Position numbers and translations under genes: made by a program. Below the pieces are notes generated by a model, which saw nothing but the letters and a program-made list of their open reading frames with translations, was not told the DNA's origin and ran no database searches. Shown here piece after piece: positions 1-8,341 of a stretch of 42,662 bases of DNA (position 1 is its first letter; every line of letters begins with the position of its first letter). Source of the DNA: Novosphingobium sp. Chol11 (GTDB taxonomy: Bacteria > Pseudomonadota > Alphaproteobacteria > Sphingomonadales > Sphingomonadaceae); contig CAMDQO010000025.1 in the NCBI GenBank assembly GCA_945906105.1, positions 1-42,662 on the forward strand, read 5' to 3'.

Positions 1-1
1 C

Positions 2-112
2 CAGACCGAAGCTGCCATCTTCCAGTACATCAACGGGTTCTACAACACCCGCAGACGCCATTCATATCTGGGCAGCATCAGCCCCCTCGCATTCGAAGCC
101 AAGGTGGCATAA
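2..112 (+). CDS. IS3-family transposase, C-terminal fragment cut by the window edge
   Basis: Only the last 36 codons are visible. They encode a tail with the pattern FYNTRRRHSYLG followed by SPLAFEAK, which is the classic end of the DDE integrase domain of IS3-family OrfB transposases (FYN-x-RRH-S-x-LG...SP-x-FE). The catalytic residues lie upstream, outside the window, so I cannot say whether the element is intact. The reading frame ends in TAA at 110-112. It points toward the ruvB 3' end 360 bp away. The right inverted repeat of the IS probably lies within about 40 bp downstream, but I could not define it without the left end. Confidence 0.8.
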   Translation, partial: QTEAAIFQYINGFYNTRRRHSYLGSISPLAFEAKVA

Positions 113-470
113 TGAGATAGGTGACCGGCACAAAACCGTTACAAGTCCACTCCGCCAGCAAGTAGCGCACCGCCGGCAGCGGAGACTGACAATTTCGCGA
201 GGGCTGTCCGAACAGACATAGTCTTCTCTCTCGTGCTGGAGGCCAGTGATCCAAAACACCCTTAGCGGTGTGCGGACCATGCCCCTGTGGCCTTAGAAAC
301 GCAGAGAGAAGCATCTACGACAATCATGTTAACCAGCATTTGCGATGTGGTTTACGAAAAATTTGGCACAATTTGCGGCGGATGCGGCAACCTGTCCCGT
401 TATGGAACCGTTCTTGCGGCAATTGCGAAGTTCTGGGGACGATACAGACTAATCGCCCGGCGAATCAGGG
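113..470. other. Non-coding gap between IS3 tail and ruvB
   Basis: This 358-bp stretch has no open frame I recognise. It should contain the right terminus of the IS3 element in its first few tens of bases. A short plus-strand frame starting at ATG 328 (about 50 codons, with a CGGCG motif) shows no convincing ribosome-binding site or homology that I recognise. No tRNA-like or terminator-like structure with a T-run was seen. It may be ancestral flanking sequence between ruvB and whatever gene was displaced by the IS. Confidence 0.5.
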
Positions 471-1502
471 CTATTCGTCTTCGCTAAACAATCCGCCCTG
501 CGAATCCCCGCTCGGCGGGCTAAGCCCCAGATGCTGCCATGCCCGGTCATTCAGGCAGCGCCCGCGCGCGGTGCGGGCGATCAGACCGAGCTGGATCAGG
601 TAGGGCTCGATCACTTCTTCCACCGTGTCGCGCGGTTCGGAAAGGCCTGCGGCGAGCGTTTCGACGCCAACCGGGCCGCCCTTGTAAATGTCTGCAATCA
701 TGGAAAGATAGCGCCGGTCCATGGCATCAAGGCCGAGTGCGTCGACCTCCAACCGGGTCAGGGCATTGTCGGCCACCGCGCGCGTCACCGTGCCATCGCC
801 CGCGACATGGGCGAAATCGCGCACCCGCCGCATCAGGCGGCCAGCGACCCGCGGGGTTCCCCGCGCGCGACGCGCAATCTCGCGCGCGCCTTCGGGTTCG
901 ATGTGCATCCCGAGCAGCCCTGCGCCGCGCGTCACCACGCTTTCGAGTTCGGCCACGGTATAGAAATTGAGCCGCACCGGGATGCCGAAACGGTCGCGCA
1001 GCGGCGTGGTCAGCAGGCCCGCCCGCGTCGTCGCGCCGATCAGCGTGAAGGGCGGCAGATCGATGCGGACCGAGCGCGCAGACGGCCCCTCACCAATGAT
1101 CAGATCGAGCGCGCGGTCTTCCATCGCCGGATAGAGAATTTCCTCGACCACCGGATTCAGCCGGTGAATCTCGTCGATGAACAGCACGTCGCCTTCTTCC
1201 AGATTGGTCAGCAGCGCGGCGAGATCGCCCGACTTGGCGATGACCGGGCCGGATGTGGCGCGAAACCCCACGCCCAGTTCGCGCGCAACGATCTGCGCCA
1301 GCGTGGTCTTGCCAAGCCCGGGGGGGCCAAAAAACAGCACATGATCCATCGCCTCTTTGCGCGACCGTGCGGACTCGATGAACACCCGCAGGTTGTCCTT
1401 GGCGGCGGCCTGTCCGACGAATTCGGCGAGCGTCTTGGGCCGCAGCGCCGCGTCGACGTCTTCGGGCGTGCGCTGGGGGGTGAGGTGGGGGTTATCGGTC
1501 AC
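471..1502 (-). CDS. ruvB: Holliday junction branch migration ATPase RuvB
   Basis: RuvB is the hexameric AAA+ motor that, with RuvA, drives branch migration of Holliday junctions in recombinational repair. The 343-residue product has the Walker A motif GPPGLGKTT, the Walker B/DEIH segment LFIDEIHRL, the sensor region [18 protein letters not shown] and the C-terminal winged-helix domain. I chose GTG at 1502 because its GTGA overlaps the stop of the upstream ParA gene by 4 bp and gives the usual short RuvB N-terminus (VTDNPHL). A longer frame reaches 1538 but lies inside the upstream gene. Translation is probably coupled to the ParA gene, and ruvA is three genes upstream rather than adjacent. 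Confidence 0.95.
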   Translation of the reverse strand: MTDNPHLTPQRTPEDVDAALRPKTLAEFVGQAAAKDNLRVFIESARSRKEAMDHVLFFGPPGLGKTTLAQIVARELGVGFRATSGPVIAKSGDLAALLTNLEEGDVLFIDEIHRLNPVVEEILYPAMEDRALDLIIGEGPSARSVRIDLPPFTLIGATTRAGLLTTPLRDRFGIPVRLNFYTVAELESVVTRGAGLLGMHIEPEGAREIARRARGTPRVAGRLMRRVRDFAHVAGDGTVTRAVADNALTRLEVDALGLDAMDRRYLSMIADIYKGGPVGVETLAAGLSEPRDTVEEVIEPYLIQLGLIARTARGRCLNDRAWQHLGLSPPSGDSQGGLFSEDE

Positions 1503-2242
1503 GATGTTCGTGTCAAATCCGCTTCGATACGCGCCCAAAGCTGCGCTACCGCCTGAACTCCCGCAGAGCGCCGCGGGGTAAAATTGCCTAGCGGCTCGCG
1601 CCGCTCTGACATGGCTTCAAACCCGCTGGCCATAGGAATGACCGGCCAATCCGGCTCGGCCATCAAGGCCTCGCGGTGCAGCGTGCGACGGCGGTCAACC
1701 ATAGAAAATACCGGCAAAAGCGGTACGGCCAGCCCCTTGTGACGGCCAACGTGCTGATTGATCATCTCCAGCGCACGGCGCGACAGGGCCGATGGTATCA
1801 CCGGAACAATCACCAGATCAGCCGCCCGCAAGATCTGCTCCGAAGTATCCGTCAATCCCGGCGGACAATCGATAATGATCCGGTCGTAACGCTCTGCAAG
1901 TTCGCTGGCGAGATTGGACAGCCGCTTTTTCTTGCCGAGATCGCGAAAGATCACATCGAGATCACGCAGCGAGGGATCGGCGGGCAGCAGATCAAGGTTG
2001 CCGAACTTGGACTTGAGGATCAGCTTGGCCGGGTTCATCTCGCGGCGGATTGCGGCCTGCGCCTCGGTGCTGTGGCCTTTGTCATGGCGCAGCAGATAGG
2101 TTGCCGCCGCCTGGGCATCCAGATCCCATAACAAGGTGCGGCGCTTTGACAGCGTGGCCGCTTCCCAGGCAAGATTGACCGCCAGCGTGGTTTTGCCCAC
2201 CCCGCCCTTGAGGCTGTACACCGCGATGATTTTTCCGCTCAC
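1499..2242 (-). CDS. ParA/MinD-type ATPase
   Basis: This 247-residue protein is a ParA-family P-loop ATPase. It has the deviant Walker A KGGVGKTT near residue 13, the DLDAQ switch and an [11 protein letters not shown]alker B region. Such proteins position plasmids, chromosomes or other cargo on the nucleoid or membrane. No ParB partner is next to it, so it is an orphan ParA and its cargo is unknown. The GTG at 2242 was chosen because GTGA overlaps the toxin stop by 4 bp and gives the standard [14 protein letters not shown] start. The downstream end overlaps ruvB by 4 bp. Its place between a toxin gene and ruvB suggests co-expression. A role in junction processing or segregation is only inference. 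Confidence 0.85.
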   Translation of the reverse strand: MSGKIIAVYSLKGGVGKTTLAVNLAWEAATLSKRRTLLWDLDAQAAATYLLRHDKGHSTEAQAAIRREMNPAKLILKSKFGNLDLLPADPSLRDLDVIFRDLGKKKRLSNLASELAERYDRIIIDCPPGLTDTSEQILRAADLVIVPVIPSALSRRALEMINQHVGRHKGLAVPLLPVFSMVDRRRTLHREALMAEPDWPVIPMASGFEAMSERREPLGNFTPRRSAGVQAVAQLWARIEADLTRTS

Positions 2243-2544
2243 CCCGCCTCTCCCTTCAGCGTCCGCCGCGCATCTCTGGCATGGTGCACGATGCGCACGA
2301 TCAGGACCGCGTCCCGTTCTACGCAATAGAAAATCCGGTGCCGTCGGTGGGCGAGGCAACGGATGCCCTTGCCCAAATCGGGCCTGACCGCGCCAATTAG
2401 CGGATGGTCAGCGAGCAAGTCGAAGGCTTCATCAAAACCAAGGAAATAGTTGTCGGCGACGTCACCGCCAAACTGTTCGATAGAGTACTCGCGTATTTCC
2501 AATAGGTCAGCACGTGCAGCCAGACTTGGAAATACCTTAGCCAC
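2239..2544 (-). CDS. ParE/RelE-superfamily toxin
   Basis: The 101-residue protein has the compact ParE-type pattern: an N-terminal helix with DLLEIREYSIEQFG, a central RPDLGKGIRCLAHRRHRIFY strand pair and a final VLIVRIVHHARD strand. ParE toxins poison DNA gyrase, while RelE relatives cleave mRNA. The sequence looks closer to ParE. It begins at GTG 2544, overlapping the antitoxin gene by 8 bp, and ends 4 bp inside the ParA gene, so antitoxin, toxin and ATPase are probably translated in a coupled way. The toxin appears intact. It is unusual to find it in an operon with an essential-process gene such as ruvB. Confidence 0.85.
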   Translation of the reverse strand: MAKVFPSLAARADLLEIREYSIEQFGGDVADNYFLGFDEAFDLLADHPLIGAVRPDLGKGIRCLAHRRHRIFYCVERDAVLIVRIVHHARDARRTLKGEAG

Positions 2545-2788
2545 GACGCGCGGGACGCTCGGCCATTATGTCGCGCAGCACCGTTTTTGCATCTTTGTCG
2601 CTCACGCCAGATGCCAACCCTTCGGCGATCAGGCCGCGCAGCCATTCGATTTCTTCCTCAGCAGCCTCTTGATCGCGGCGCAGAAGATCGCGAACCAGAT
2701 CGCTGGCGCTGGAATAGCGACCCTCGGCAATGCGGTGATCGACCCAGGAGCGGAGGGCGGGCGGAATGGTGACGTTGAGCTGTGACAT
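2537..2788 (-). CDS. ParD-type ribbon-helix-helix antitoxin
   Basis: From the ATG at 2788 the product has 83 residues. It begins MSQLNVTIPPALRSWVDHRI and continues with EGRYSSASDLVRDLLRRDQE, the typical CopG/ParD ribbon-helix-helix DNA-binding domain. A charged C-terminal tail follows that would wrap the toxin. An alternative in-frame ATG at 2803 sits 2 bp after an AGGA sequence, so the start is not certain; a longer frame to 2830 is unlikely. The gene begins 33-48 bp after the ruvA stop. It probably represses its own promoter together with ParE and neutralises the toxin. Confidence 0.85.
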   Translation of the reverse strand: MSQLNVTIPPALRSWVDHRIAEGRYSSASDLVRDLLRRDQEAAEEEIEWLRGLIAEGLASGVSDKDAKTVLRDIMAERPARRG

Positions 2789-2808
2789 GGAATTACTATG
2801 CATATTCC
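2789..2808. promoter_or_regulatory. Candidate autoregulatory operator of the ParDE module
   Basis: Just upstream of the chosen parD start is an imperfect inverted repeat, GGAAT (2789-2793) and ATTCC (2804-2808), flanking a central ATGCAT. ParD-type antitoxins normally bind short palindromes at this position. The arms are only 5 bp, so this is a weak call made from position and symmetry. Confidence 0.25.
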
Positions 2809-2836
2809 TAGAGATTTGTCGAGTTGACATGGAAAA

Positions 2837-3439
2837 TCACCCCGCCGCCCTCTTCAGCGCCACCCGCACCAGCTCATTCAGCCCCGCACCGTCGCCCAGT
2901 TCATCCAGTGCCGCAGCCACTGCGCTGGTCGCCACTTGCGGTTTGAAGCCGAGGTTTTGTAGCGCGGATACGGCGTCCGAACTCACGGAACCGGCCATCG
3001 GCAGCGCCACACCGACCCCGCCCGGCACAGTCGCCAGGCCGCCAGCCTTGTCCTTCAATTCATTGACGATGCGGCTGGCGAGCTTTGGTCCGACGCCTTG
3101 CGCGCGGGCGACCGTGGCCGCGTCACCGCCCGCGCAGGCGCGTTGCAGTTCATCGGTGGCGAGCGCGGAGAGGACGGCCAGCGCCATCTTGCTGCCCACG
3201 CCCTGCACGCCCGTCAACAGCCGGAACCATTCACGCTCTGCCGCGCTGGCGAAGCCGATCAGGCGCATGTCGTTTTCGCTGACCTGCAATTCGGTGTGGA
3301 TGGTCACCCGATCACCGGCAATGCCCAGCGCGCTGAGCGTCTTGGCGCTGCAATGGACGAGGTAGCCGACACCATGCACGTCAATCACCGCCCAATCAGG
3401 GCCGGAATCCTCTAAGCTACCGGTCAGCCGTGCGATCAT
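2837..3439 (-). CDS. ruvA: Holliday junction DNA helicase subunit RuvA
   Basis: RuvA forms the tetramer that binds the Holliday junction and loads RuvB. The 200-residue product starts [11 protein letters not shown] and has the OB-fold N-terminal domain. Tandem helix-hairpin-helix motifs follow, [20 protein letters not shown] and [21 protein letters not shown]. The RuvB-interacting domain III is at the C-terminus ([20 protein letters not shown]). Length and layout match the family. ruvC is not adjacent on either side. The downstream ParDE-ParA genes lie between it and ruvB, with only 33-48 bp separating ruvA from parD, so all five could share a transcript. Confidence 0.95.
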   Translation of the reverse strand: MIARLTGSLEDSGPDWAVIDVHGVGYLVHCSAKTLSALGIAGDRVTIHTELQVSENDMRLIGFASAAEREWFRLLTGVQGVGSKMALAVLSALATDELQRACAGGDAATVARAQGVGPKLASRIVNELKDKAGGLATVPGGVGVALPMAGSVSSDAVSALQNLGFKPQVATSAVAAALDELGDGAGLNELVRVALKRAAG

Positions 3440-3528
3440 GCTTTGTTCTATGGCATGGACGCGAATCGGGGGGAAGTGAAAAGGTGCGGGGGTTAGAGTG
3501 CCGGGGGCAAGAACTGAACCACACGCGT

Positions 3529-3641
3529 CCTCCCCTGGAAGGGGAGGTGGCAGCCCCCTTGGGCTGACGGTGGGGTGACAACGCTGGCGTGGATACCCCT
3601 CCGCCTCTGCTTCACTACGGCACCTCCCCCTCAGGGGGAGG
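3529..3641. repeat. Inverted pair of REP-like palindromes
   Basis: Two related units face each other. Unit one (3529-3577) starts with the palindrome CCTCCCCT-GGA-AGGGGAGG and continues GTGGCAG...TGACGGTGGGGTG. Unit two (3594-3641) is its approximate reverse complement, starting with a CCCCTCCG edge and ending CCTCCCCCTCAGGGGGAGG. The palindromic head and the GTGGCAG/TGACGG body are typical of intergenic repeats in sphingomonad genomes. It lies between clpA and ruvA on the same strand. It could act as a transcription attenuator or mRNA 3' stabiliser. No transposase is nearby. Confidence 0.7.
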
Positions 3642-3674
3642 ATCAGTATGCTTCATAATTCTGGCACTAGAACC

Positions 3675-6059
3675 TCACTCGCCTTCGTCGGCGCTCTTTT
3701 CCTTCTTCGCCTTGGGCGCTGCCTTCTTTGCCGGTGGGGGAGCGCTTGCCGGTTTAGCCTCCTTGCGCCGTACCAGTTTGGGCGGTGCGGGGGTGAGTTC
3801 GAAGGCCAGCGCATCTTCCTTGACGCTGACATGAACTTCGCCGCCATGGACCAGCTTGCCGAACAGCAGTTCCTCGGCGAGCGGCTGCTTGACCTTTTCC
3901 TGGATCAGCCGCGCCATCGGCCTTGCGCCATAAAGCTTGTCATAACCGCGCTTGCTCAGCCATTCGCGCGCCGTCCCGTCGAACTGGATATGGACGTTCT
4001 GATCGGCCAGTTGCAGTTCAAGCTGCAAGATGAACTTGTCGACCACCCGGCTGACGACCGTGGTCGGCAGATAGGCGAAGGGCACGGTGGCATCGAGCCG
4101 GTTGCGGAATTCGGGGCTGAACATCCGCTTCACCGCTTCGTCGCCCGCGTCCGCTTTGGAAACATCGCCAAAGCCGATGCCTTGCTTGGCCATGTCGCTG
4201 GCGCCGGCATTGGTGGTCATGATCAGCACGACATTGCGGAAATCGACCGTCTTGCCGTGGTGATCGGTCAGGCGGCCATTATCCATCACTTGCAGCAGGA
4301 TATTGAACAGATCGGGGTGGGCTTTCTCGATCTCGTCAAGCAGCAGCACGCAATGTGGCTGCTGATCGATGGCATCGGTGAGCAAGCCGCCCTGATCGAA
4401 GCCGACATAGCCCGGAGGCGCACCGATCAAGCGGCTGATCGAGTGGCGTTCCATATATTCCGACATATCAAAACGCACCAGCGGGATGCCCATGATGTCC
4501 GACAGTTGCCGGGCGACTTCGGTCTTTCCGACGCCGGTCGGGCCGGAAAAAAGGAACGAGCCAATCGGCTTGTCAGGATCACGCAGACCAGCGCGGCTGA
4601 GCTTCATCGCGGTGCTCAAAAGCCCGATGGCCTCGTCTTGCCCAAAGACCACGCGCTTGAGATCGCGGCCAAGGTGTTCGAGCACCTTCTTGTCATCAGA
4701 CGACACCGATTTGGGCGGGATGCGCGCCATGGTGGCGATAACCAGCTCGATCTCGCGCGCGGTGATGGTCTTCTTGCGGCGGCTGGGCGGCAGCAGCATC
4801 TGCATCGCGCCGACCTCGTCGATCACGTCGATCGCCTTGTCGGGCAACTTGCGATCATTGATGTAGCGCGCCGAAAGTTCGACCGCCGTCTTGATCGCAT
4901 CGGGGGTATATTTGACCTTGTGATGCTCTTCAAACACCGAGCGCAGACCCTTGAGGATCTTGATCGTGTCTTCGATGGTCGGCTCGTTGACGTCAATCTT
5001 CTGGAAGCGGCGCAGCAGCGCGCGGTCTTTTTCGAAGTGGTTGCGAAATTCCTTGTAAGTGGTCGATCCGATGCAGCGGATCGCGCCCGATGACAGCGCG
5101 GGCTTGAGCAGGTTGCTGGCGTCCATCGCCCCGCCGCTGGTCGCACCGGCACCGATAACGGTATGAATTTCATCGATAAACAGCACGGCGTCGGGCATTT
5201 TCTCAAGTTCGTTGACGACCTGTTTGAGCCGCTCCTCAAAGTCCCCGCGATAACGCGTGCCCGCCAGAAGTGAGCCCATGTCGAGCGAATAGATCACCGC
5301 ATTGGTCAGCACTTCGGGCACATCGCCTTCGACGATCTTGCGCGCGAGTCCTTCGGCGATGGCGGTCTTGCCGACGCCGGGATCGCCGACATAAAGCGGG
5401 TTGTTCTTGGAACGGCGGCAGAGGATCTGGATCGTCCGGTCAACTTCCGGACCGCGGCCGATCAGCGGATCGATCTTGCCCGCCAGCGCCTTTTCATTGA
5501 GGTTGACGCAGAACTGATCGAGCGCGGAATCCTTTTTGCTGTCTTTTGAAGCAGACTTTTCCTCCACTTGCGGGGCCGGTTCGTCAGCGCCCTTGGCGGT
5601 GCGATCATCGATCCGCTTGCCGCCTTTGCCGATGCCGTGGCTGATAAAACTCACCGCATCGAGCCGGCTCATGTCCTGCTGCTGGAGGAAATAGACGGCA
5701 TAGCTGTCGCGCTCGGAAAACAGCGCGACGAGCACATTGGCGCCGGTCACGGTATCTTTGCCCGATGATTGCACGTGCAGGATGGCGCGCTGGATCACCC
5801 GCTGGAACCCGGCGGTGGGAGCAGGATCGCCCTTTTCGCTGGTCTTGAGCGACTGATATTCCTGATCGAGATACTGCTTCACCACATCGGTAAGCTCACC
5901 CAGTTCGACACCGCAGGCGCTCATCACCTGGGCGGCATCGGGATCATCAATCAGCGCCAGCAGCAGATGCTCCAGCGTGGCATATTCGTGGCTGCGGTCC
6001 GCCGCATTGGCGAGCGCGGAGTGCAGTGTTTTTTCGAGGCTCTGGGCGAAACTCGGCAT
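3675..6059 (-). CDS. clpA: ATP-dependent Clp protease ATPase subunit ClpA
   Basis: ClpA unfolds substrates and feeds them to the ClpP peptidase. The 794-residue protein has the ClpA-type N domain (MPSFAQSLEKTLHSALANA, HEYATLEHLLLALID). AAA module 1 has GDPGVGKT and [17 protein letters not shown] module 2 has GPTGVGKTE and LLLDEIEKAHPDLFN. The QGIGFG loop of the ClpP-docking type is present. The C-terminus carries an extra Lys/Ala/Pro-rich tail of about 40 residues that looks disordered. The adaptor gene clpS, commonly just upstream of clpA in proteobacteria, is not there; a DUF1192 gene is found instead. Upstream spacing is 150 bp, so clpA probably has its own promoter. Confidence 0.95.
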   Translation of the reverse strand: MPSFAQSLEKTLHSALANAADRSHEYATLEHLLLALIDDPDAAQVMSACGVELGELTDVVKQYLDQEYQSLKTSEKGDPAPTAGFQRVIQRAILHVQSSGKDTVTGANVLVALFSERDSYAVYFLQQQDMSRLDAVSFISHGIGKGGKRIDDRTAKGADEPAPQVEEKSASKDSKKDSALDQFCVNLNEKALAGKIDPLIGRGPEVDRTIQILCRRSKNNPLYVGDPGVGKTAIAEGLARKIVEGDVPEVLTNAVIYSLDMGSLLAGTRYRGDFEERLKQVVNELEKMPDAVLFIDEIHTVIGAGATSGGAMDASNLLKPALSSGAIRCIGSTTYKEFRNHFEKDRALLRRFQKIDVNEPTIEDTIKILKGLRSVFEEHHKVKYTPDAIKTAVELSARYINDRKLPDKAIDVIDEVGAMQMLLPPSRRKKTITAREIELVIATMARIPPKSVSSDDKKVLEHLGRDLKRVVFGQDEAIGLLSTAMKLSRAGLRDPDKPIGSFLFSGPTGVGKTEVARQLSDIMGIPLVRFDMSEYMERHSISRLIGAPPGYVGFDQGGLLTDAIDQQPHCVLLLDEIEKAHPDLFNILLQVMDNGRLTDHHGKTVDFRNVVLIMTTNAGASDMAKQGIGFGDVSKADAGDEAVKRMFSPEFRNRLDATVPFAYLPTTVVSRVVDKFILQLELQLADQNVHIQFDGTAREWLSKRGYDKLYGARPMARLIQEKVKQPLAEELLFGKLVHGGEVHVSVKEDALAFELTPAPPKLVRRKEAKPASAPPPAKKAAPKAKKEKSADEGE

Positions 6060-6209
6060 TTCAGGGGCTTTCGGTTAGGCTGGTGCGGCGAAGGGCGTTT
6101 AGGCCAAGGACGGCATCGTAGACCGGGATTGTATGGCGGGGCAATGAACGGGAACGGTAAATCAAGTCCTCGCCAATTCCCTTGGGGGAAAAGTGAGGAC
6201 CGCGTTGCG

Positions 6210-6413
6210 TCATGCTGATCGCGGCTTGAAAAAGGATTCAGCTGCCAGTCGGTGTGCCTCACCCTTGCTTTTATGCGCTTTCACCCGGGCGATTTCGGCT
6301 TCGAGCTGCTCGACACGGACATCGAGTTCGGCAAGCGAATAGCTATCCAGGCTCTCGCTCAAGAGCTGACTGGCTGCATCACTGCGCCGGATAGGACGGT
6401 CATCATCATCCAC
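6210..6413 (-). CDS. DUF1192 family small protein
   Basis: This 67-residue protein starts at a GTG (6413) with an acidic head, DDDDRPIRR. A short coiled-coil follows with LAELDVRVEQLEAEIARVKAHKS. This is the pattern of the DUF1192 family, a short protein widespread in alphaproteobacteria and of unknown function. It is soluble with no membrane segment. It sits alone in the gap between clpA and the divergent quinone oxidoreductase and may be co-transcribed with clpA. No function can be assigned from sequence. Confidence 0.8.
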   Translation of the reverse strand: MDDDDRPIRRSDAASQLLSESLDSYSLAELDVRVEQLEAEIARVKAHKSKGEAHRLAAESFFKPRSA

Positions 6414-6624
6414 AGTTCCATAACATTGGGTGTGTAAAGCAGACTGTCAACCGGTCAGGCGTGTTGCCATCGTGCTTATTGTCCTGTCTGATTGTCCTTA
6501 GTGCTTTGTTGTCGCTTCACTTTTGTGAAAAACTGAGTCCCACTTGTCATAACGATGCTTTACAGTCGCTGCGATGCCGTGGCCGCTTTGCCACAGAGGT
6601 TGCGGCCAGAGCCGAGGAAATGCG

Positions 6625-7629
6625 ATGACGATGAGCTTGCCGGAAACGATGATCTCAATTGGCTATGATGCGCCGGGCGGTCCCGAGGTGTTGCGGCCAC
6701 AGCAGATGGCGGTGCCAAGGCCGGGTGCCGGTGAGGTTCTGGTGAAGGTCGCCTTCGCCGGGGTCAACCGGCCTGATATTATCCAGCGGATGGGGTTTTA
6801 TCCGCCGCCAGCCGGGGCTTCACCGATACCCGGACTGGAGATTGCCGGTGAAGTGATGGCGCTGGGGCAGGGCGTGGACACCGATCTGTTTGGCCGCAAG
6901 GTCTGCGCGCTGGTTTCGGGCGGGGGCTATGCGCAATATTGTCTGGCCAAGGCGGAGCACTGCTTGCCCGTTCCGCCGGGTCTGCCGCTCGATCAGGCCG
7001 CCGCGCTGCCTGAAACACTGCTTACCGTCTGGCACAATGTCTTCGAGCGCGGCTGGGCCAGCGAGGGGGAGACGGTGCTGGTCCACGGCGGCACCTCTGG
7101 CATCGGATCGATGGCGATCATGCTCGGGCACTTGTTTGGTCTGACGGTGATCGTCACTTGCGGGGGCGAGGCAAAATGCGCCGCCGCTCTGAAGATCGGC
7201 GCGGCCCATGCGATCGATTACCGGACAAGCGATTTCGTCGCCGAAGTGGAGCGCATAACCGGCGGCAAGGGGGTGGAGCTGGTGCTCGATATGGTCGCGG
7301 GGGACTATGTCGCGCGCAATCTCAAATGCCTTGCCGAGGATGGCCGCCATGTTACCATCGCGGTGCAGGGCGGGGTCAAGGCGGAGATCAACATGGCTGC
7401 GGTGATGAGCCGCCGCCTGACGCTCACCGGATCGACACTGCGCCCGCGTTCTGATCAGTTCAAGGCGCTGCTGGTGGGCGAGGTGCGTGACAATGTCTGG
7501 CCCTTGGTAGGAGGGGGCAAGCTGCGCCCAGTGATGGACCAGTGCTTCCCGCTCGCCGAGGCTGCCGCTGCCCATGCGCGAATGGAAGCGGGCGCGCATA
7601 TTGGCAAGATCGTGTTGGAGGTGGGATGA
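6625..7629 (+). CDS. NAD(P)H-quinone oxidoreductase, PIG3-like zinc-independent MDR family
   Basis: The 334-residue product is a medium-chain dehydrogenase/reductase of the quinone oxidoreductase type. It has the N-terminal GroES-like domain (GAGEVLVKVAFAGVNRPDIIQRMGFYPPP, then PIPGLEIAGEV) and the Rossmann motif GGTSGIGSMAIMLG. Structural zinc cysteines are absent. The PPP...PGLEIAG run matches the PIG3 subfamily, which reduces quinones with NADPH. The start at ATG 6625 follows GAGG at 6614-6617 with good spacing; a longer frame to 6574 lacks support. The gene overlaps the downstream glutathione transferase gene by 4 bp, which suggests a two-gene detoxification operon. Confidence 0.85.
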   Translation: MTMSLPETMISIGYDAPGGPEVLRPQQMAVPRPGAGEVLVKVAFAGVNRPDIIQRMGFYPPPAGASPIPGLEIAGEVMALGQGVDTDLFGRKVCALVSGGGYAQYCLAKAEHCLPVPPGLPLDQAAALPETLLTVWHNVFERGWASEGETVLVHGGTSGIGSMAIMLGHLFGLTVIVTCGGEAKCAAALKIGAAHAIDYRTSDFVAEVERITGGKGVELVLDMVAGDYVARNLKCLAEDGRHVTIAVQGGVKAEINMAAVMSRRLTLTGSTLRPRSDQFKALLVGEVRDNVWPLVGGGKLRPVMDQCFPLAEAAAAHARMEAGAHIGKIVLEVG

Positions 7630-8243
7630 TGGAAAAGCTGATACTGCATGAGGATGCCCGCAGCGGCAACTGCTACAAGATCCGGCTGACGGCGGCTCTG
7701 CTGGGCATTCCCATCGAGCGCCGCAACTATGACATCATGAAGGGTGAAACACGCGCCCGCGAATTCCTCGATACGGTCAATGCCAACGGCCGCATCCCGG
7801 TATTGCAGGTAGGGGACCGCTTCCTGCCCGAAAGCAATGCCGCCTGCTGGTATCTGGCTGAGGGCAGCGAACTGATCCCCGGCGGACGCTTTGCCCGCGC
7901 TGATATGCTGCGCTGGATGTTCTTCGAACAGTACAATCACGAACCCAATGTGGCGACTTTGCGGTTCTGGTATTATTTTATCGGCGAACAGAACCTGAGC
8001 GATGCCCAGCGGGCGCAGGTTCCTGCCAAACGCGCGGGCGGTGAGGCGGCGCTGGCACTGATGGACGAGCATCTGGGGATAAATGCGTTCATGGCGGGCC
8101 CCAGCGCCAGCCTCGCCGATATCGCGCTTTATGCCTATACCCATGTCTGCGAAGCGGGCGGTTTCCGGCTTCGTGACCGGCACCACATCTGCGCATGGCT
8201 TGATCGGATCGCCGCGCTGCCCGGCTATGTGGCGATGGTTTAG
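7626..8243 (+). CDS. Glutathione S-transferase family protein
   Basis: This 205-residue protein has a thioredoxin-fold N-terminal domain (LHEDARSGNCYKIRLTAALLGIPIERR) with the cis-proline segment NGRIPVLQVG and the glutathione gamma-glutamyl contact ESNA. An all-helical C-terminal domain follows, with SLADIALYAYTHVCEAGGF as the N-capping box region. It would conjugate or reduce small electrophiles with glutathione. The substrate is unknown. The first ATG of ATGATG overlaps the upstream stop by 4 bp and follows GGAGGTGGG; ATG 7629 is the alternative. It is coupled to the quinone oxidoreductase, and both suit a redox or xenobiotic response. Confidence 0.85.
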   Translation: MMEKLILHEDARSGNCYKIRLTAALLGIPIERRNYDIMKGETRAREFLDTVNANGRIPVLQVGDRFLPESNAACWYLAEGSELIPGGRFARADMLRWMFFEQYNHEPNVATLRFWYYFIGEQNLSDAQRAQVPAKRAGGEAALALMDEHLGINAFMAGPSASLADIALYAYTHVCEAGGFRLRDRHHICAWLDRIAALPGYVAMV

Positions 8244-8293
8244 TTCATTAGCCTTGCCCAAAGGCGCTGCCTGTCCTACAGGAATGCACGAAT

Positions 8294-8326
8294 GGCCGCT
8301 CCGAAAGGGGCGGCCCTTATTATTTT
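8294..8326 (+). terminator. Rho-independent terminator after the glutathione transferase
   Basis: A 9-bp GC-rich stem, GGCCGCTCC (8294-8302) with GGGGCGGCC (8307-8315) and one G-T wobble, closes a GAAA tetraloop and is followed by CTTATTATTTTT. This is a strong intrinsic terminator. It ends only 15 bp before the next start codon, so the trcR gene must be transcribed by read-through or from a promoter inside this region. Confidence 0.8.
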
Positions 8327-8341
8327 TGCCGGAGAAAACCC

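Noticed and set aside
268..603. Plus-strand frames near the IS3 end that run into ruvB
   Set aside because: No recognisable protein, no good ribosome-binding site, and overlap with the ruvB 3' end.
531..1556. Long plus-strand open frame opposite ruvB
   Set aside because: It mirrors the codon pattern of ruvB on the other strand, has composition typical of GC-rich shadow frames and no recognisable domain.
3648..5093. 481-codon plus-strand frame opposite clpA
   Set aside because: Antisense shadow of a strongly conserved AAA+ gene; Asp/His/Gln-rich translation without any family pattern.
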